Origin: Streptococcus sp. DTU_2020_1001019_1_SI_AUS_MUR_006
GTDB taxonomy: Bacteria; Bacillota; Bacilli; Lactobacillales; Streptococcaceae
DNA: 64,000 bases
Reading direction: 5' to 3'
NCBI RefSeq assembly: GCF_032340315.1
Contig: NZ_CP135436.1
Coordinates: 124,001-188,000 of the forward strand
Position 1 is the stretch's first letter. The number at the start of each line of letters is the position of its first letter. A model generated the notes under the pieces. That model was not told the origin of the DNA. It saw nothing but the letters and a program-made list of their open reading frames with translations, and made no database searches. The translations under genes and the position numbers were made by a program. Shown here piece by piece: positions 28,923-37,056 of this stretch.

Positions 28923-30563
28923 TTAAAACTCCCAACTATCAATCATGTCGAGAAATTTCCCGACATTCGACTCTTGCACTAACTCTCTCTTGTAAAGAGC
29001 AGCGATCAAGGCATGGAAACCATCCGTCTTTCTTCTGACAGGCTCTTTCTTCAAGAAACGTTTATTGCCATCCTTGTCCTCTTTGACGTAGGTATTATCC
29101 GTATACCAAATCATAGAGTTATCATTCTCAAAGACAAACCGTTCATTCGCAAATCCATCTTCGATAATTGGCGCAACCTTGGATTGGATAGCCCCTGGAT
29201 TTCTCAAGAACTCATATTCAAACCCAGCCTCTTCCAAAAGAGGTTTTAACAAATCCATTCTAAAACCATCGGCACAAACTAGCTCTATTTGATAGTCTTT
29301 GCTCCATTCATTTAGTTTTTCGACCAATAAACGAGGGTCAATACTAGGACCGTCCACAATGGTGAATAAGCCTCTATCTGCCCATTCCTGAATAGGGGCT
29401 TTCAGCTTAAAAGCTTTTAAAAATGATTTTCGTGCAAATGAATGTTGCTTCCAGATGAACTCATCACCATTTTTGAAGAGCAACCCAACGCTCGCAAAGT
29501 CTCGGATGCTCGCATAGTCAAACCCAGCCACACATGACCGACCTTTCAAGTCGATACCAGGAGACCGCAAACAAGCAACTAGCTTTTCTCGAGAGGTAAC
29601 ATCTTTCTCAAGGTCTGCTTCAGGAAGGTTCATCCGTTTTGTCATAAACTCCTGACGGCCAGACGGTTCCAACTCAAGGTCGTCATAGTCAGCCTTGGTT
29701 CTAGCAAGTAGCCTTTTAGCATAAGGAGTACTTTCATCCAACATCGGATTTGCCTTTGGCCAGTTCTTCATATCATCCACTTCATCCGCATTGTCTAGCT
29801 TGCAGATAAAAGGGAACAACCTAAAGTCATCAACCTCTCCATTCAAGATTTGCATAGACTTCTCTATCAGTTTGTCGTAAAATCCCTCACGTACATATCC
29901 ATTCGTCCCGTTGTAGAATGTTCGAGCATGAGCAATCTTACCAAGACCAGACCTTTGGACCTTAACAGCTTTATCATCTTCAAATTGGTGAATCTCATCA
30001 AACTCAAGACAGCCATCACGAGCAGAGTCCATAGTCTTCGGATTATTCGTCCGAAAAGAAAAGACCGAGTTGTTAGCTCGACCTGTAATAGACATTTTAG
30101 TTAGATAAAAATGGTCCTCAAGACCACGCCTTTGAATGGTCTCATAGACTTCCTCAAACGAAACCTTCCCCTGTTTCTCAGAGTTGGCAGTGATAGTCAC
30201 ATCATAATCTCTGATAGGGTAGATAGGACTGATAAAGAACGAGGATCTGGCTGACATAAAACCATTCTTACCACCCCCACGAGCAAGAGTGTATAGATAC
30301 TCGTCAAAGTGCGGCTCCCCGTCTTCCTTTCGAAAAAGAAAAATGAACGGAGTCAAGAAAAGTTGATACTTAGCCAAAGGGAAAAAGTTCTTTTCCGCAA
30401 AACGAATGAACTTGTCAATTAAGTCATTATCAAAATATAGATCATCACGAGGATAGATTTTCTCCCTGATGATTTTAAACAACAGCTTCCTTTCCTTGTT
30501 GACAACGATTTCTCCACGTTCGGCCATTTTGATGTAGTCATCAACCAACGGATGAGAAATCAT
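28923..30563 (-). CDS. terminase large subunit
   Basis: This 546-residue protein has the ATPase domain (YLYTLARGGGKNGFMSA as Walker A-like loop, DGCLEFDEIHQFED as Walker B) and a C-terminal nuclease with acidic residues (CVAGFDYASIRDFASVGLLF, ELVCADGFRMDLLKPLLEE). It pumps DNA into the prohead and cuts it. It overlaps the small subunit stop by 4 nt. Confidence 0.95.
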   Translation of the reverse strand: MISHPLVDDYIKMAERGEIVVNKERKLLFKIIREKIYPRDDLYFDNDLIDKFIRFAEKNFFPLAKYQLFLTPFIFLFRKEDGEPHFDEYLYTLARGGGKNGFMSARSSFFISPIYPIRDYDVTITANSEKQGKVSFEEVYETIQRRGLEDHFYLTKMSITGRANNSVFSFRTNNPKTMDSARDGCLEFDEIHQFEDDKAVKVQRSGLGKIAHARTFYNGTNGYVREGFYDKLIEKSMQILNGEVDDFRLFPFICKLDNADEVDDMKNWPKANPMLDESTPYAKRLLARTKADYDDLELEPSGRQEFMTKRMNLPEADLEKDVTSREKLVACLRSPGIDLKGRSCVAGFDYASIRDFASVGLLFKNGDEFIWKQHSFARKSFLKAFKLKAPIQEWADRGLFTIVDGPSIDPRLLVEKLNEWSKDYQIELVCADGFRMDLLKPLLEEAGFEYEFLRNPGAIQSKVAPIIEDGFANERFVFENDNSMIWYTDNTYVKEDKDGNKRFLKKEPVRRKTDGFHALIAALYKRELVQESNVGKFLDMIDSWEF

Positions 30564-30898
30564 AACAGATCACTTCCAGACGTAGGTTTCTCAACAGGAG
30601 AATTTTCCACCTCAAAATCAAACGACCGCTCAATTTTCAAAAGCTCGCTGTTTATTTTGTTGATTTCCCCGACGAGAGGATGCGATTTTGTGAACATTTG
30701 CTGACCGTTGCGAACAATGTCAATTAGATCTTCTTCATTCAGGCGAGCTGTCATATTATAAAACAACCTGACAAGATAAAGATATCGATTCACTTTTTCG
30801 TACTGGATCGCATCCTTTTTTCTAGGACTAAAGTAGCCGATTTTAGAAAGTAGCTGATTTTCTAATTCTTTTATATTTTTTTCTGAGTATTCTTCCAT
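30560..30898 (-). CDS. terminase small subunit (P27-like)
   Basis: This 112-residue helical protein precedes TerL with a 4-nt overlap, which fixes its role as the DNA-recognising terminase subunit. Segments LENQLLSKIGYFSPRKKDAIQYEKVNRYLYLVRLFYNM and GQQMFTKSHPLVGEINKINSELLKIE resemble P27-family small terminases. Confidence 0.85.
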   Translation of the reverse strand: MEEYSEKNIKELENQLLSKIGYFSPRKKDAIQYEKVNRYLYLVRLFYNMTARLNEEDLIDIVRNGQQMFTKSHPLVGEINKINSELLKIERSFDFEVENSPVEKPTSGSDLL

Positions 30899-30939
30899 TA
30901 CCCCCCACCCCCTTAATTTTTTGTTAAAAATTTGGACAG

Positions 30940-31015
30940 TCGAGTGCAGACCGCTTACCGACGTCTTTGAAAATTTCCGATTTTTTTGACCGGGGGGTAT
31001 TTAAGGTTCGTTCAC
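30940..31015. other. candidate cos region
   Basis: Between terS and the HNH gene lies a 117-bp non-coding stretch with an isolated GC-rich block, GACCGGGGGGTATTT, at about 30989-31003 in AT-rich surroundings. HNH-terminase phages cut at cos sites near these genes. The assignment is positional and unproven. Confidence 0.3.
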
Positions 31016-31315
31016 CTAACCCCACCATTCATCTTTTCGGAAATTTCTGTCATTCTTATCAAAACGATCATGCCTCTTATTATGACATGCTTTGCACAGT
31101 GTTCGTAGATTATCGATATCAAGCGCAAACTCTGGATAGAACTCTAGTTCCTTGATATGGTCAACCTCTAAGTTAGTAGTCGTGACCTTGCCTTCATCTC
31201 TGCACCATACACATTCATAATGATCTCGTTTAAGTGTTTGCCTTCTTATCGATCTCCACTCGCTGGAATTGTAAAACTGGTTTCGTTCTTCTCGAGTTGA
31301 AACTTTAATCTTCAA
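31016..31315 (-). CDS. HNH endonuclease (packaging-associated)
   Basis: This 99-residue protein has two CxxC pairs (CVWC and CKAC) and the HNH core (TTTNLEVDHIKEL ... LRTLCKACHNKRHDR). Small HNH proteins encoded directly before terminase are needed with terminase for cos cleavage in HK97-like phages. Its location one gene before TerS fits that role exactly. Confidence 0.92.
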   Translation of the reverse strand: MKIKVSTREERNQFYNSSEWRSIRRQTLKRDHYECVWCRDEGKVTTTNLEVDHIKELEFYPEFALDIDNLRTLCKACHNKRHDRFDKNDRNFRKDEWWG

Positions 31316-31556
31316 TGAATCATCCTCGCGATTTCATATAGTCCATCTGTATCTTTTATCTTATCAATTCATTCTCTTAGCAAACCTAACATACTTTTGT
31401 AAACCTCGCTAATTTTACTCTCTCAATTCCTTGTTTTACATATTCTAGTGAACTCGCTACATGAGTTTTAACTCAGATTTATCAAGCGTTTATCCTGCAT
31501 ACATAAAATGAAATCATCATAACCTCAAAACAATGAATTGATGTCAAAATAAAAAA

Positions 31557-32123
31557 TTAAAAGCCCTGAAACTTCGTCATGGCTCTGTCTTGTGAATCTT
31601 GGTTTTTGCCTATGTATCTTAGTGAAATACTCTGACTCGAATGGTTCAGTAGATCCATTATCAGAGCGACATCCTTTGTTTGCTCGTACATGAATAAACC
31701 AAAGGTCTTTCTCATCGAGTGAGTAGCTATGTTTTCCAGACCAACTTCTTCAGCAGCTCTTTTGATAATCTTATAAGCTGTATTAGGTTTTATATGCTGA
31801 TGCTTTCCGTTTCGGCTTGGAAAGAGGAAGTCTTCATCTTTCTTATCTTTGATGTACTGCCTCATAGCATTCTTGAATTTCTTTGGCATCTTTCGTTTGG
31901 TTGGCTTGTCTGTCTTTTCGTCGACGATCTGGACATGCCAACCTTTAACATGCTTTACTTTCAGTTTAACAATATCACCGATACGAAATCCCAGATTAAC
32001 ACCAGACAAGAAGAGCATGAGGTTACGTTGTCTATCTGACTCTTTGACTGCGCTATGCTTCGTCAGCCATTCAATCATAAGCTGAACATCATCTCTATTT
32101 CTGATTGGCTCAACAACTACCAC
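31557..32123 (-). CDS. second tyrosine recombinase (catalytic domain only)
   Basis: This 188-residue protein holds only the catalytic domain of the phage integrase family: Arg in NLGFRIGDIVKL, HxxR in THSMRKTFGLF, His in LLNHSSQSISL, and Tyr in RYIGKNQ. The N-terminal core-binding and arm-binding domains are absent. It uses a GTG start after AAAGGAGG. It lies between ArpU and the packaging genes, far from the attachment site, so it is not the main integrase. Similar genes occur at this position in other Firmicutes phages. Role unknown. The following 31316-31556 is AT-rich and non-coding. Confidence 0.88.
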   Translation of the reverse strand: MVVVEPIRNRDDVQLMIEWLTKHSAVKESDRQRNLMLFLSGVNLGFRIGDIVKLKVKHVKGWHVQIVDEKTDKPTKRKMPKKFKNAMRQYIKDKKDEDFLFPSRNGKHQHIKPNTAYKIIKRAAEEVGLENIATHSMRKTFGLFMYEQTKDVALIMDLLNHSSQSISLRYIGKNQDSQDRAMTKFQGF

Positions 32124-32149
32124 ATATCCTCACCTCCTTTTTAGTGCAC

Positions 32150-32175
32150 AAAAAAGCAGAGGTTTTCTCTCTGCT
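32150..32175 (-). terminator. terminator between ArpU and late region
   Basis: On the minus strand AGCAGAG and CTCTGCT form a 7-bp stem with a 7-nt loop followed by TTTTTTG. It separates the early transcript from the recombinase and packaging genes. Confidence 0.75.
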
Positions 32176-32237
32176 ATTCTTCATGATACTAATTTACCAC
32201 ATTGTTTTTGTCAATTCTATATGTTTTTTTGACAACT

Positions 32238-32702
32238 TCACATAAAGAGCAAATTTGCGAGCGTATCAAGAATGACTTCACGTCTTCTGTAAATCTGCTT
32301 GCTATGCCTGTACAAGTATCCAGTTTCTCCATTTTCCATGATGTGCCAAACTTGAATCCAGTCATATCCAGTATGTTCTCCCCAGCGAAGATAAAAGATT
32401 TTTTTGTCATCTGGTTCTAGATTTTCTAGTAATTGGTAGATAGCATTTTGGAGATTTTCTAGCCTTAAAATCATAGGATCGCTTGCATAAGCAACTGCTA
32501 GGTTCTCTGATCTGTTGACAAACGTACCACTGCCACTTGCTCCAGTATCATCAATGCCTGGTACAGTTAAATGCTTAACCTCGTACAATCGTTCTAGCTC
32601 ATGCCTTCGTTGGCCAATAATCTTGTCAATCTTTAAATATTTATCATCGAGTTCAAACTCGAGATAATCCCTTCGTGTTTTTGTTAAGTTCTTTTTGACC
32701 AA
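32238..32702 (-). CDS. ArpU-family late transcription regulator
   Basis: This 154-residue basic protein (TRRDYLEFELDDKYLKIDKIIGQRRHELERLY, LLENLEPDDKKIFYLRWGEHTGYDWIQVWHIM) has the sigma-like C-terminal helix pair of ArpU/DUF1492 regulators, which act on phage late (packaging and lysis) genes. It uses a TTG start after GGGAGG and overlaps the XRE gene by 50 nt. It is the last early gene before a terminator. Confidence 0.85.
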   Translation of the reverse strand: MVKKNLTKTRRDYLEFELDDKYLKIDKIIGQRRHELERLYEVKHLTVPGIDDTGASGSGTFVNRSENLAVAYASDPMILRLENLQNAIYQLLENLEPDDKKIFYLRWGEHTGYDWIQVWHIMENGETGYLYRHSKQIYRRREVILDTLANLLFM

Positions 32703-33030
32703 ACCTTACCTCCCATGTATCTTTTAGATTTAACCCATTTAATGATCTTACCATCGTTGTTGAAATAGTCTGGTAGTCTTCTGTTGAACTTTCCTTGTAG
32801 ACCGCTTTTTCGACTACCTGGATTGCAGGCATCATTTCATCATCTATCCACCCAACAAGCCAAGCAGGGTTTACATCATAGGTTTTAGCAATCATTTCAA
32901 TTTGCTTAATGGATGGATATCCACCTCGTTCGTACAAATGAATTGTGTTTTGTGAAACACCCGTATCCCTAGCCATATCTTTGACAGAGATACCTAGGTC
33001 CTCTCTAAGTTCTTTTAATCTTAGTTCCAT
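32653..33030 (-). CDS. XRE-family helix-turn-helix protein
   Basis: This 125-residue protein has an N-terminal HTH (LRLKELREDLGISVKDMARDTGVSQNTIHLYERGGYPS) and a short C-terminal part after PAWLVGWIDDEM, a typical repressor-like layout. It sits directly upstream of ArpU and overlaps it. A role in controlling the early-to-late switch is an inference from position. Confidence 0.85.
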   Translation of the reverse strand: MELRLKELREDLGISVKDMARDTGVSQNTIHLYERGGYPSIKQIEMIAKTYDVNPAWLVGWIDDEMMPAIQVVEKAVYKESSTEDYQTISTTMVRSLNGLNLKDTWEVRFGQKELNKNTKGLSRV

Positions 33031-33046
33031 GCTATGGACTTCCTTC

Positions 33047-33400
33047 CTAAGTAATTATTTTGTTAAATTCTTCCAGACACATGTTCGACCAAATAAAACG
33101 ATTGGTTTCTAAAAGTTTCTCGCTCCCCATTTTTTCAATTCTTTGATAAAGCCTAATCTTAAACAACGCTTGATTTTGTTTCGAAAACCTAGTTCCTTTT
33201 ACTGGTAATGTTGCTATAAACGATAATGTTTCGCCATAAGCACGAATTACACATTTTGCTAATATATCACTGTTTTCACCTTCTCTAACAACAATAGACA
33301 CATTAATTGGTTCGTAATTTAAAACTTCAGCGAGTTTGACTCTATCTTGTTTGTTGTCTGTCTTTTGAGAGCCTAAATATGGGTATTTTTTAGGTTTCAT
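33047..33400 (-). CDS. unknown early phage protein (KPKKYPYLG N-terminus)
   Basis: This 117-residue protein starts MKPKKYPYLGSQKTDNKQDR, echoing the RPKRYPYSG opening of two smaller phage proteins at 42767-42970 and 43495-43659. The remainder (VSIVVREGENSDILAKCVIRAYGETLSFIATLP) is beta-rich and unfamiliar. It overlaps the YopX-like gene by 4 nt. Function unknown. Confidence 0.7.
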   Translation of the reverse strand: MKPKKYPYLGSQKTDNKQDRVKLAEVLNYEPINVSIVVREGENSDILAKCVIRAYGETLSFIATLPVKGTRFSKQNQALFKIRLYQRIEKMGSEKLLETNRFIWSNMCLEEFNKIIT

Positions 33401-33798
33401 TCTTTCTCCTCCAAAAGCTCTGGGTTTTCGTAGATGTTGCCAATGATTTCAATTGTTTCAGAAAATTCTTCAGCGTATTCCTCGAAATATTCAACATCAA
33501 CTCCGTCTGAAACAAATGTTTCTCTACCATTATCAACTGTATAGAATCCCAAAGTTGGATGTCTCTTTATATCCGAGACGTCTTCACCATCGGTAATAAT
33601 ATCCCCCTCAAAGATTTCTTTACCGTTTTTATCCAAAAGGCCCGTTGACTGCATGAGGTCATAGTATTTGATATCCTCTTTTACAACGTTGCCATTTTTA
33701 TATGTTACTTTGATGACTTGATCATCCAAGACTATTGCATCAACTTGAACCATTTCTTTGAACTCTTTGTCCCATGCTCTAAATTTTGGCACTACCAT
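33397..33798 (-). CDS. YopX-family phage protein
   Basis: This 133-residue protein (PKFRAWDKEFKEM ... YYDLMQSTGLLDKNGKEIFEGDII ... IEIIGNIYENPELLEE) bears all three hallmark blocks of the YopX family, common in Firmicutes phages and of unknown function. It is translated from an ATG after GAGGAGG. Confidence 0.92.
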   Translation of the reverse strand: MVVPKFRAWDKEFKEMVQVDAIVLDDQVIKVTYKNGNVVKEDIKYYDLMQSTGLLDKNGKEIFEGDIITDGEDVSDIKRHPTLGFYTVDNGRETFVSDGVDVEYFEEYAEEFSETIEIIGNIYENPELLEEKE

Positions 33799-33799
33799 T

Positions 33800-34291
33800 T
33801 TATAAATCCTCCTCTTTCACAAACACTCCATCAATCATTTTCCCTTTTCGGTCCTTGATAACTTCATAAGCTTCTCCTAAGCAACTTTCAGCTGTAGTGC
33901 CATTACAAAATGAAACCGTACTAATCACACTATCAAGAAACATCAAATCTGCTTTGATTAAAGGAATCTGTGTCTCATTGTGACTGACATGAGCATATAG
34001 CTTCTGAGCGATATTACCCAGACTAGAAACCATCAGCAACAATTCAAGTTCCTGTTGATTGGCTGAAATCTGAGCACCGTTCTTGATCTGTTGTTCAAGC
34101 CCAATCAATACTACCTGGATATCTCCAAGCGCATCGTAAATCAGTTCAGATTTATCCTTTGCAATGCCTTCGAACAATTCTCCTGACTCTTCCATCAACT
34201 TCAAGAACTGCTTGACTGGATTTGCTTCATGTAGATTTCTGTCAACAAACCACTGTTGAACCTTTTCTTCCAAATTCATTTTTGTATTCAT
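33800..34291 (-). CDS. MazG-like protein
   Basis: This 163-residue protein has the MazG-type helical motif KLMEESGELFEGIAKDKSE ... YDALGDIQVVLIGLEQQI, with the EExxE and later ExxD residues that bind Mg. Phage MazG-like enzymes hydrolyse NTPs or alarmones; the substrate here is not known. Its N-terminus (NLEEKVQQWFVDRNL) is duplicated in a 24-codon frame at 34580-34654. Confidence 0.8.
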   Translation of the reverse strand: MNTKMNLEEKVQQWFVDRNLHEANPVKQFLKLMEESGELFEGIAKDKSELIYDALGDIQVVLIGLEQQIKNGAQISANQQELELLLMVSSLGNIAQKLYAHVSHNETQIPLIKADLMFLDSVISTVSFCNGTTAESCLGEAYEVIKDRKGKMIDGVFVKEEDL

Positions 34292-34292
34292 C

Positions 34293-34580
34293 TTATTTTT
34301 CCTCCACTTCTTTAAATAATTCCATAGTCTTAATAATTTTTTCTAACATGGATTTGTGTAGCGTGATGTAATTATTTTTCTTCACCTGTTCGCAGAAGAT
34401 ACAAATTCGTTTGCCAAAATAATTACAATTTTCAGTTGAACGGTAACTTTCATCCGCTTCAATTTCTTCTTTATTAGCTGAACTAACAAGAATTACTTCA
34501 TCAGATTCTTTCCAATCAGGAATTCCCAGGCATTTGTGTACATTTTCAAATGCTAAATCCATTAAAATATCTTTAGCCAT
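34293..34580 (-). CDS. unknown early phage protein
   Basis: This 95-residue protein (MAKDILMDLAFENVHKCLGIPDW ... NYFGKRICIFCEQVKKNNYITLHKSM) contains a CIFC pair that might bind a metal together with other Cys and His residues. Its ATG overlaps the preceding tiny frame as TAATG after GGAGGAG. No family recognised. Confidence 0.65.
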   Translation of the reverse strand: MAKDILMDLAFENVHKCLGIPDWKESDEVILVSSANKEEIEADESYRSTENCNYFGKRICIFCEQVKKNNYITLHKSMLEKIIKTMELFKEVEEK

Positions 34581-34654
34581 TATTCTCCTCCGTTTTCAAG
34601 GTCACGGTCAACAAACCATTGTTGAACCTTGTTTTCTAATTCTGTGTTGTTCAT
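34580..34654 (-). CDS. 24-residue leader-like peptide, truncated copy of the MazG-like N-terminus
   Basis: The frame reads MNNTELENKVQQWFVDRDLE followed by NGGE. It is nearly the same as NLEEKVQQWFVDRNL at the start of the MazG-like gene 300 bp downstream. GGAGAAG precedes it and its stop overlaps the next start (TAATG). It may be a relic of a duplication that now only supplies translational coupling. Confidence 0.55.
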   Translation of the reverse strand: MNNTELENKVQQWFVDRDLENGGE

Positions 34655-34664
34655 ATTCTTCTCC

Positions 34665-35339
34665 TTAAAATAATTTTATTTGATTCTCATAAGTATCAAG
34701 TCTCTGTTTGGCATGGTTAAAGATTCTTTTGTCAAGCTCGCAACCGACATACTCAAAACCTAACTCCTGACAAGCAATCAAGCTACTTGCTGAACCGACA
34801 TGAGTATCAAGAATCTTATCTCCAGATTTTGCGTAGTTTTGCAGCAACCAAAGATAAAGATTGATGGGTTTTTGAGTTGGATGAATTCTAACCTCATTCA
34901 AAGCCTTGTTTCCTTGCTGGATATGTCCTTCAGATATTGACTTCCCTTGCATCATACCGTTCCACATATAGCGAAACATCCGTGTACTATCATGTAAACT
35001 GCAGTACGCTATCTCACAATCTGAGAAACTTGACTGGCCATTAACTTTATCCCACACAATTCGACCAGGCCCAAAAGAGTAGTTGAAGTAGTTCACACCC
35101 CAAATGATTTGATTTTTTGAAACTCTAAAAAGTTCATCAAAATAATCTCCATTTGGAATTTGCCACTCTGAGGTTTCGCCATACAGTCTGCTTACACCTA
35201 TTGGACTGACTTTTCGTCCGTAAAATTTTCTTTTTTCTGGTCCGGAAAAATACGGTGGATCAACAATAGCTAAATCAAAATAGTTGTCAGGATATCTTTT
35301 CATGACGTCCATGCAATCTTCGTTAAGAAATAATTTCAA
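34665..35339 (-). CDS. DNA methyltransferase, N6-adenine/N4-cytosine type (beta class)
   Basis: This 224-residue protein has the catalytic DPPY motif (LAIVDPPYFSG) near residue 30 and the AdoMet-binding motif (ILDTHVGSASSLIACQELG) near the C-terminus after RIHPTQKP. That order defines beta-class N-methyltransferases, as in DpnA-like enzymes. No restriction partner is adjacent, so it is an orphan phage methylase. It follows the C5 methylase by 9 bp. Confidence 0.92.
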   Translation of the reverse strand: MKLFLNEDCMDVMKRYPDNYFDLAIVDPPYFSGPEKRKFYGRKVSPIGVSRLYGETSEWQIPNGDYFDELFRVSKNQIIWGVNYFNYSFGPGRIVWDKVNGQSSFSDCEIAYCSLHDSTRMFRYMWNGMMQGKSISEGHIQQGNKALNEVRIHPTQKPINLYLWLLQNYAKSGDKILDTHVGSASSLIACQELGFEYVGCELDKRIFNHAKQRLDTYENQIKLF

Positions 35340-35348
35340 GTCATCACC

Positions 35349-36431
35349 TCATTCCAATTCCTTTGCTATTGCAGCGATAACATTGACTGTCACGCTATTT
35401 CCTGCTTGTTTGTATAATTGACTGTTGCTATTTACTTCTTGAGCTTTGTCAAATGCCCAGTCAGGAAAGCCTTGTAATCTCCAACACTCACGAGGTGTTG
35501 GCTTGCGAATACGATAACCATATGATAAATGATTATTTTCGTGATAGCTATTACTTGTCAGTGTAGGAGCTATTTCATACACTCCACCCTGATTATAGCC
35601 ATGACCACGTTGAATAATTTTAGGCTCGAGCCCTCCCCCTTGATAGGCTCTGATAGTTGGTGCGATGCCGTCTGTTTCGTAAACCACTCCACACTGATTA
35701 AAATTGGGTTGTAATATCCCAAATTGTTTTATAGTATTACTTTTTATGGCTATTTTTTGCCCCTCTCCCTTATTCGTTGTGAGCGTAGGAGCCAAGCCGT
35801 CAGCTTGATAGACTTCTCCATTCATACCATTTCCTGATGGGTTAACGTTTCCTATTTTCACGACTGATTGGCTACTAGTTGACTGACTTTCTCCGCCGAG
35901 AGGAAAAATTCTTCTGGTACGTTCTCCTCTAAGATGTCCGACAATGAACACACGCTCTCGATTTTGGGGAACTCCAAAATTTTTGCTGTTAAGCATTTGC
36001 CATTCCATGTTGTACCCCAATTCATCCAAGGCTCCGAGGATGGTCTCAAATGTAGCTCCTCCGTCATGGTTGAGAAGTCCTTTGACGTTCTCAAGGAATA
36101 AATATCGAGGTCTGAGAATAGATGCGAACCGTGCAATTTCAAAAAACAAAGTTCCTCGTGTATCCTCAAAACCTCGTCTGTTTCCTGCAATTGAGAAAGC
36201 CTGGCACGGAAATCCTCCACAGATAATGTCCACACGTCCGATTCTTCGAATAGACTCATCTGATACTGTTGTGATGTCATGTAGCTCTATTTCTCCTTCT
36301 GTGTTATGTATCGCTTTATAACTGGCTCTAGCGAATTTATCTATTTCACAAAATCCTATACATTCATGACCAGCGGATTCCATCCCAAGACGAAAACCAC
36401 CAATTCCTGCGAATAGATCAAGAAATTTCAA
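35349..36431 (-). CDS. DNA (cytosine-5) methyltransferase
   Basis: This 360-residue enzyme has motif I (FLDLFAGIGGFRLGMESAG), the catalytic motif IV (CGGFPCQAFSIAGNRRGF), motif VI (LFLENVKGLL), motif VIII (NFGVPQNRERVFIVG), a target recognition region, and motif X (YKQAGNSVTVNVIAAIAKEL). It is therefore complete. No cognate endonuclease is visible. Probable role: protection from host restriction. It overlaps the upstream gene by 4 nt. Confidence 0.95.
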   Translation of the reverse strand: MKFLDLFAGIGGFRLGMESAGHECIGFCEIDKFARASYKAIHNTEGEIELHDITTVSDESIRRIGRVDIICGGFPCQAFSIAGNRRGFEDTRGTLFFEIARFASILRPRYLFLENVKGLLNHDGGATFETILGALDELGYNMEWQMLNSKNFGVPQNRERVFIVGHLRGERTRRIFPLGGESQSTSSQSVVKIGNVNPSGNGMNGEVYQADGLAPTLTTNKGEGQKIAIKSNTIKQFGILQPNFNQCGVVYETDGIAPTIRAYQGGGLEPKIIQRGHGYNQGGVYEIAPTLTSNSYHENNHLSYGYRIRKPTPRECWRLQGFPDWAFDKAQEVNSNSQLYKQAGNSVTVNVIAAIAKELE

Positions 36432-36688
36432 ATCCTCACCTCATCCCCAACTTTCACCGTATCATAAACTTCCTTCGTAACTACGAAAATGCCGTAATCA
36501 CGAATTGTGATTGTGTACAGCTTGCCATGTCGTCCTTTTTCGACGACTTTACCAAATATTTCAGCTCCTGCGTTATCAGCCTTGTAGATAACCATCGGCT
36601 TCTTTTCTTCTAGTTTTTTAATATGGATGCTCTGACAAATGTTCAATCCAGCAGATAGCAGAATCCATACTGCGATGAATCGTTTCAA
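36428..36688 (-). CDS. DUF1372-type small protein with signal/anchor
   Basis: This 86-residue protein opens with a hydrophobic segment (MKRFIAVWILLSAGLNICQS) and then a small beta domain (IYKADNAGAEIFGKVVEKGRHGKLYTITIRDYGIFVVTKEVYD). It fits the DUF1372 family found in streptococcal phages. It is probably membrane anchored. Function unknown. Confidence 0.72.
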   Translation of the reverse strand: MKRFIAVWILLSAGLNICQSIHIKKLEEKKPMVIYKADNAGAEIFGKVVEKGRHGKLYTITIRDYGIFVVTKEVYDTVKVGDEVRI

Positions 36689-36700
36689 TCTGTAACCTCC

Positions 36701-36859
36701 TCAAAGCGCCCAGCCTTTTTTGGACTTATTTCTTTTGAATATAGGATTCTTCTTTTCTTTTTTCTTCTGCTTGAGATAATCGCTATCTTTGTTGAAGATA
36801 ATATCTTCATCTTCAATCAGTTCAGTAATGAAGTATTTATCCATAATAATTTCTTCCAT
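36701..36859 (-). CDS. small Lys-rich protein
   Basis: This 52-residue protein reads MEEIIMDKYFITELIEDEDI, then a lysine-rich second half ending KSKKGWAL. Its ATG overlaps the stop of the RHH gene as TGATG, with GGTGGAG upstream, so it is translationally coupled. The acidic-then-basic layout is distinctive; no family recognised. Confidence 0.65.
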   Translation of the reverse strand: MEEIIMDKYFITELIEDEDIIFNKDSDYLKQKKKEKKNPIFKRNKSKKGWAL

Positions 36860-37056
36860 CACTCCACCTCTTTCAGATCATTTCTTACTTCGCTTAGATA
36901 ATGTTGAAAAACAATATTACCAGCGCATTTTCCAATCAATTCGTCTAGTGCTTTCTCAATAACTTCATATCTAGTGGAATACCCATAGTATAGTTTTAAT
37001 GCTTGGAGGTGTGCGAAAAGATCATCTGGCAAATTAACTATAATTTTCCTCATCAC
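36859..37056 (-). CDS. ribbon-helix-helix-like small protein
   Basis: This 65-residue protein (MRKIIVNLPDDLFAHLQALKLYYGYSTRYEVIEKALDELI) has the strand-helix-helix pattern of RHH DNA-binding proteins. It overlaps both neighbours by 4 nt. A regulatory role in the early operon is likely but not shown. Confidence 0.68.
   Translation of the reverse strand: MMRKIIVNLPDDLFAHLQALKLYYGYSTRYEVIEKALDELIGKCAGNIVFQHYLSEVRNDLKEVE

Noticed and set aside
31016..31315. HNH gene as a homing endonuclease
   Set aside because: It is a free-standing gene beside terS in the usual packaging position, with no intron or interrupted gene.
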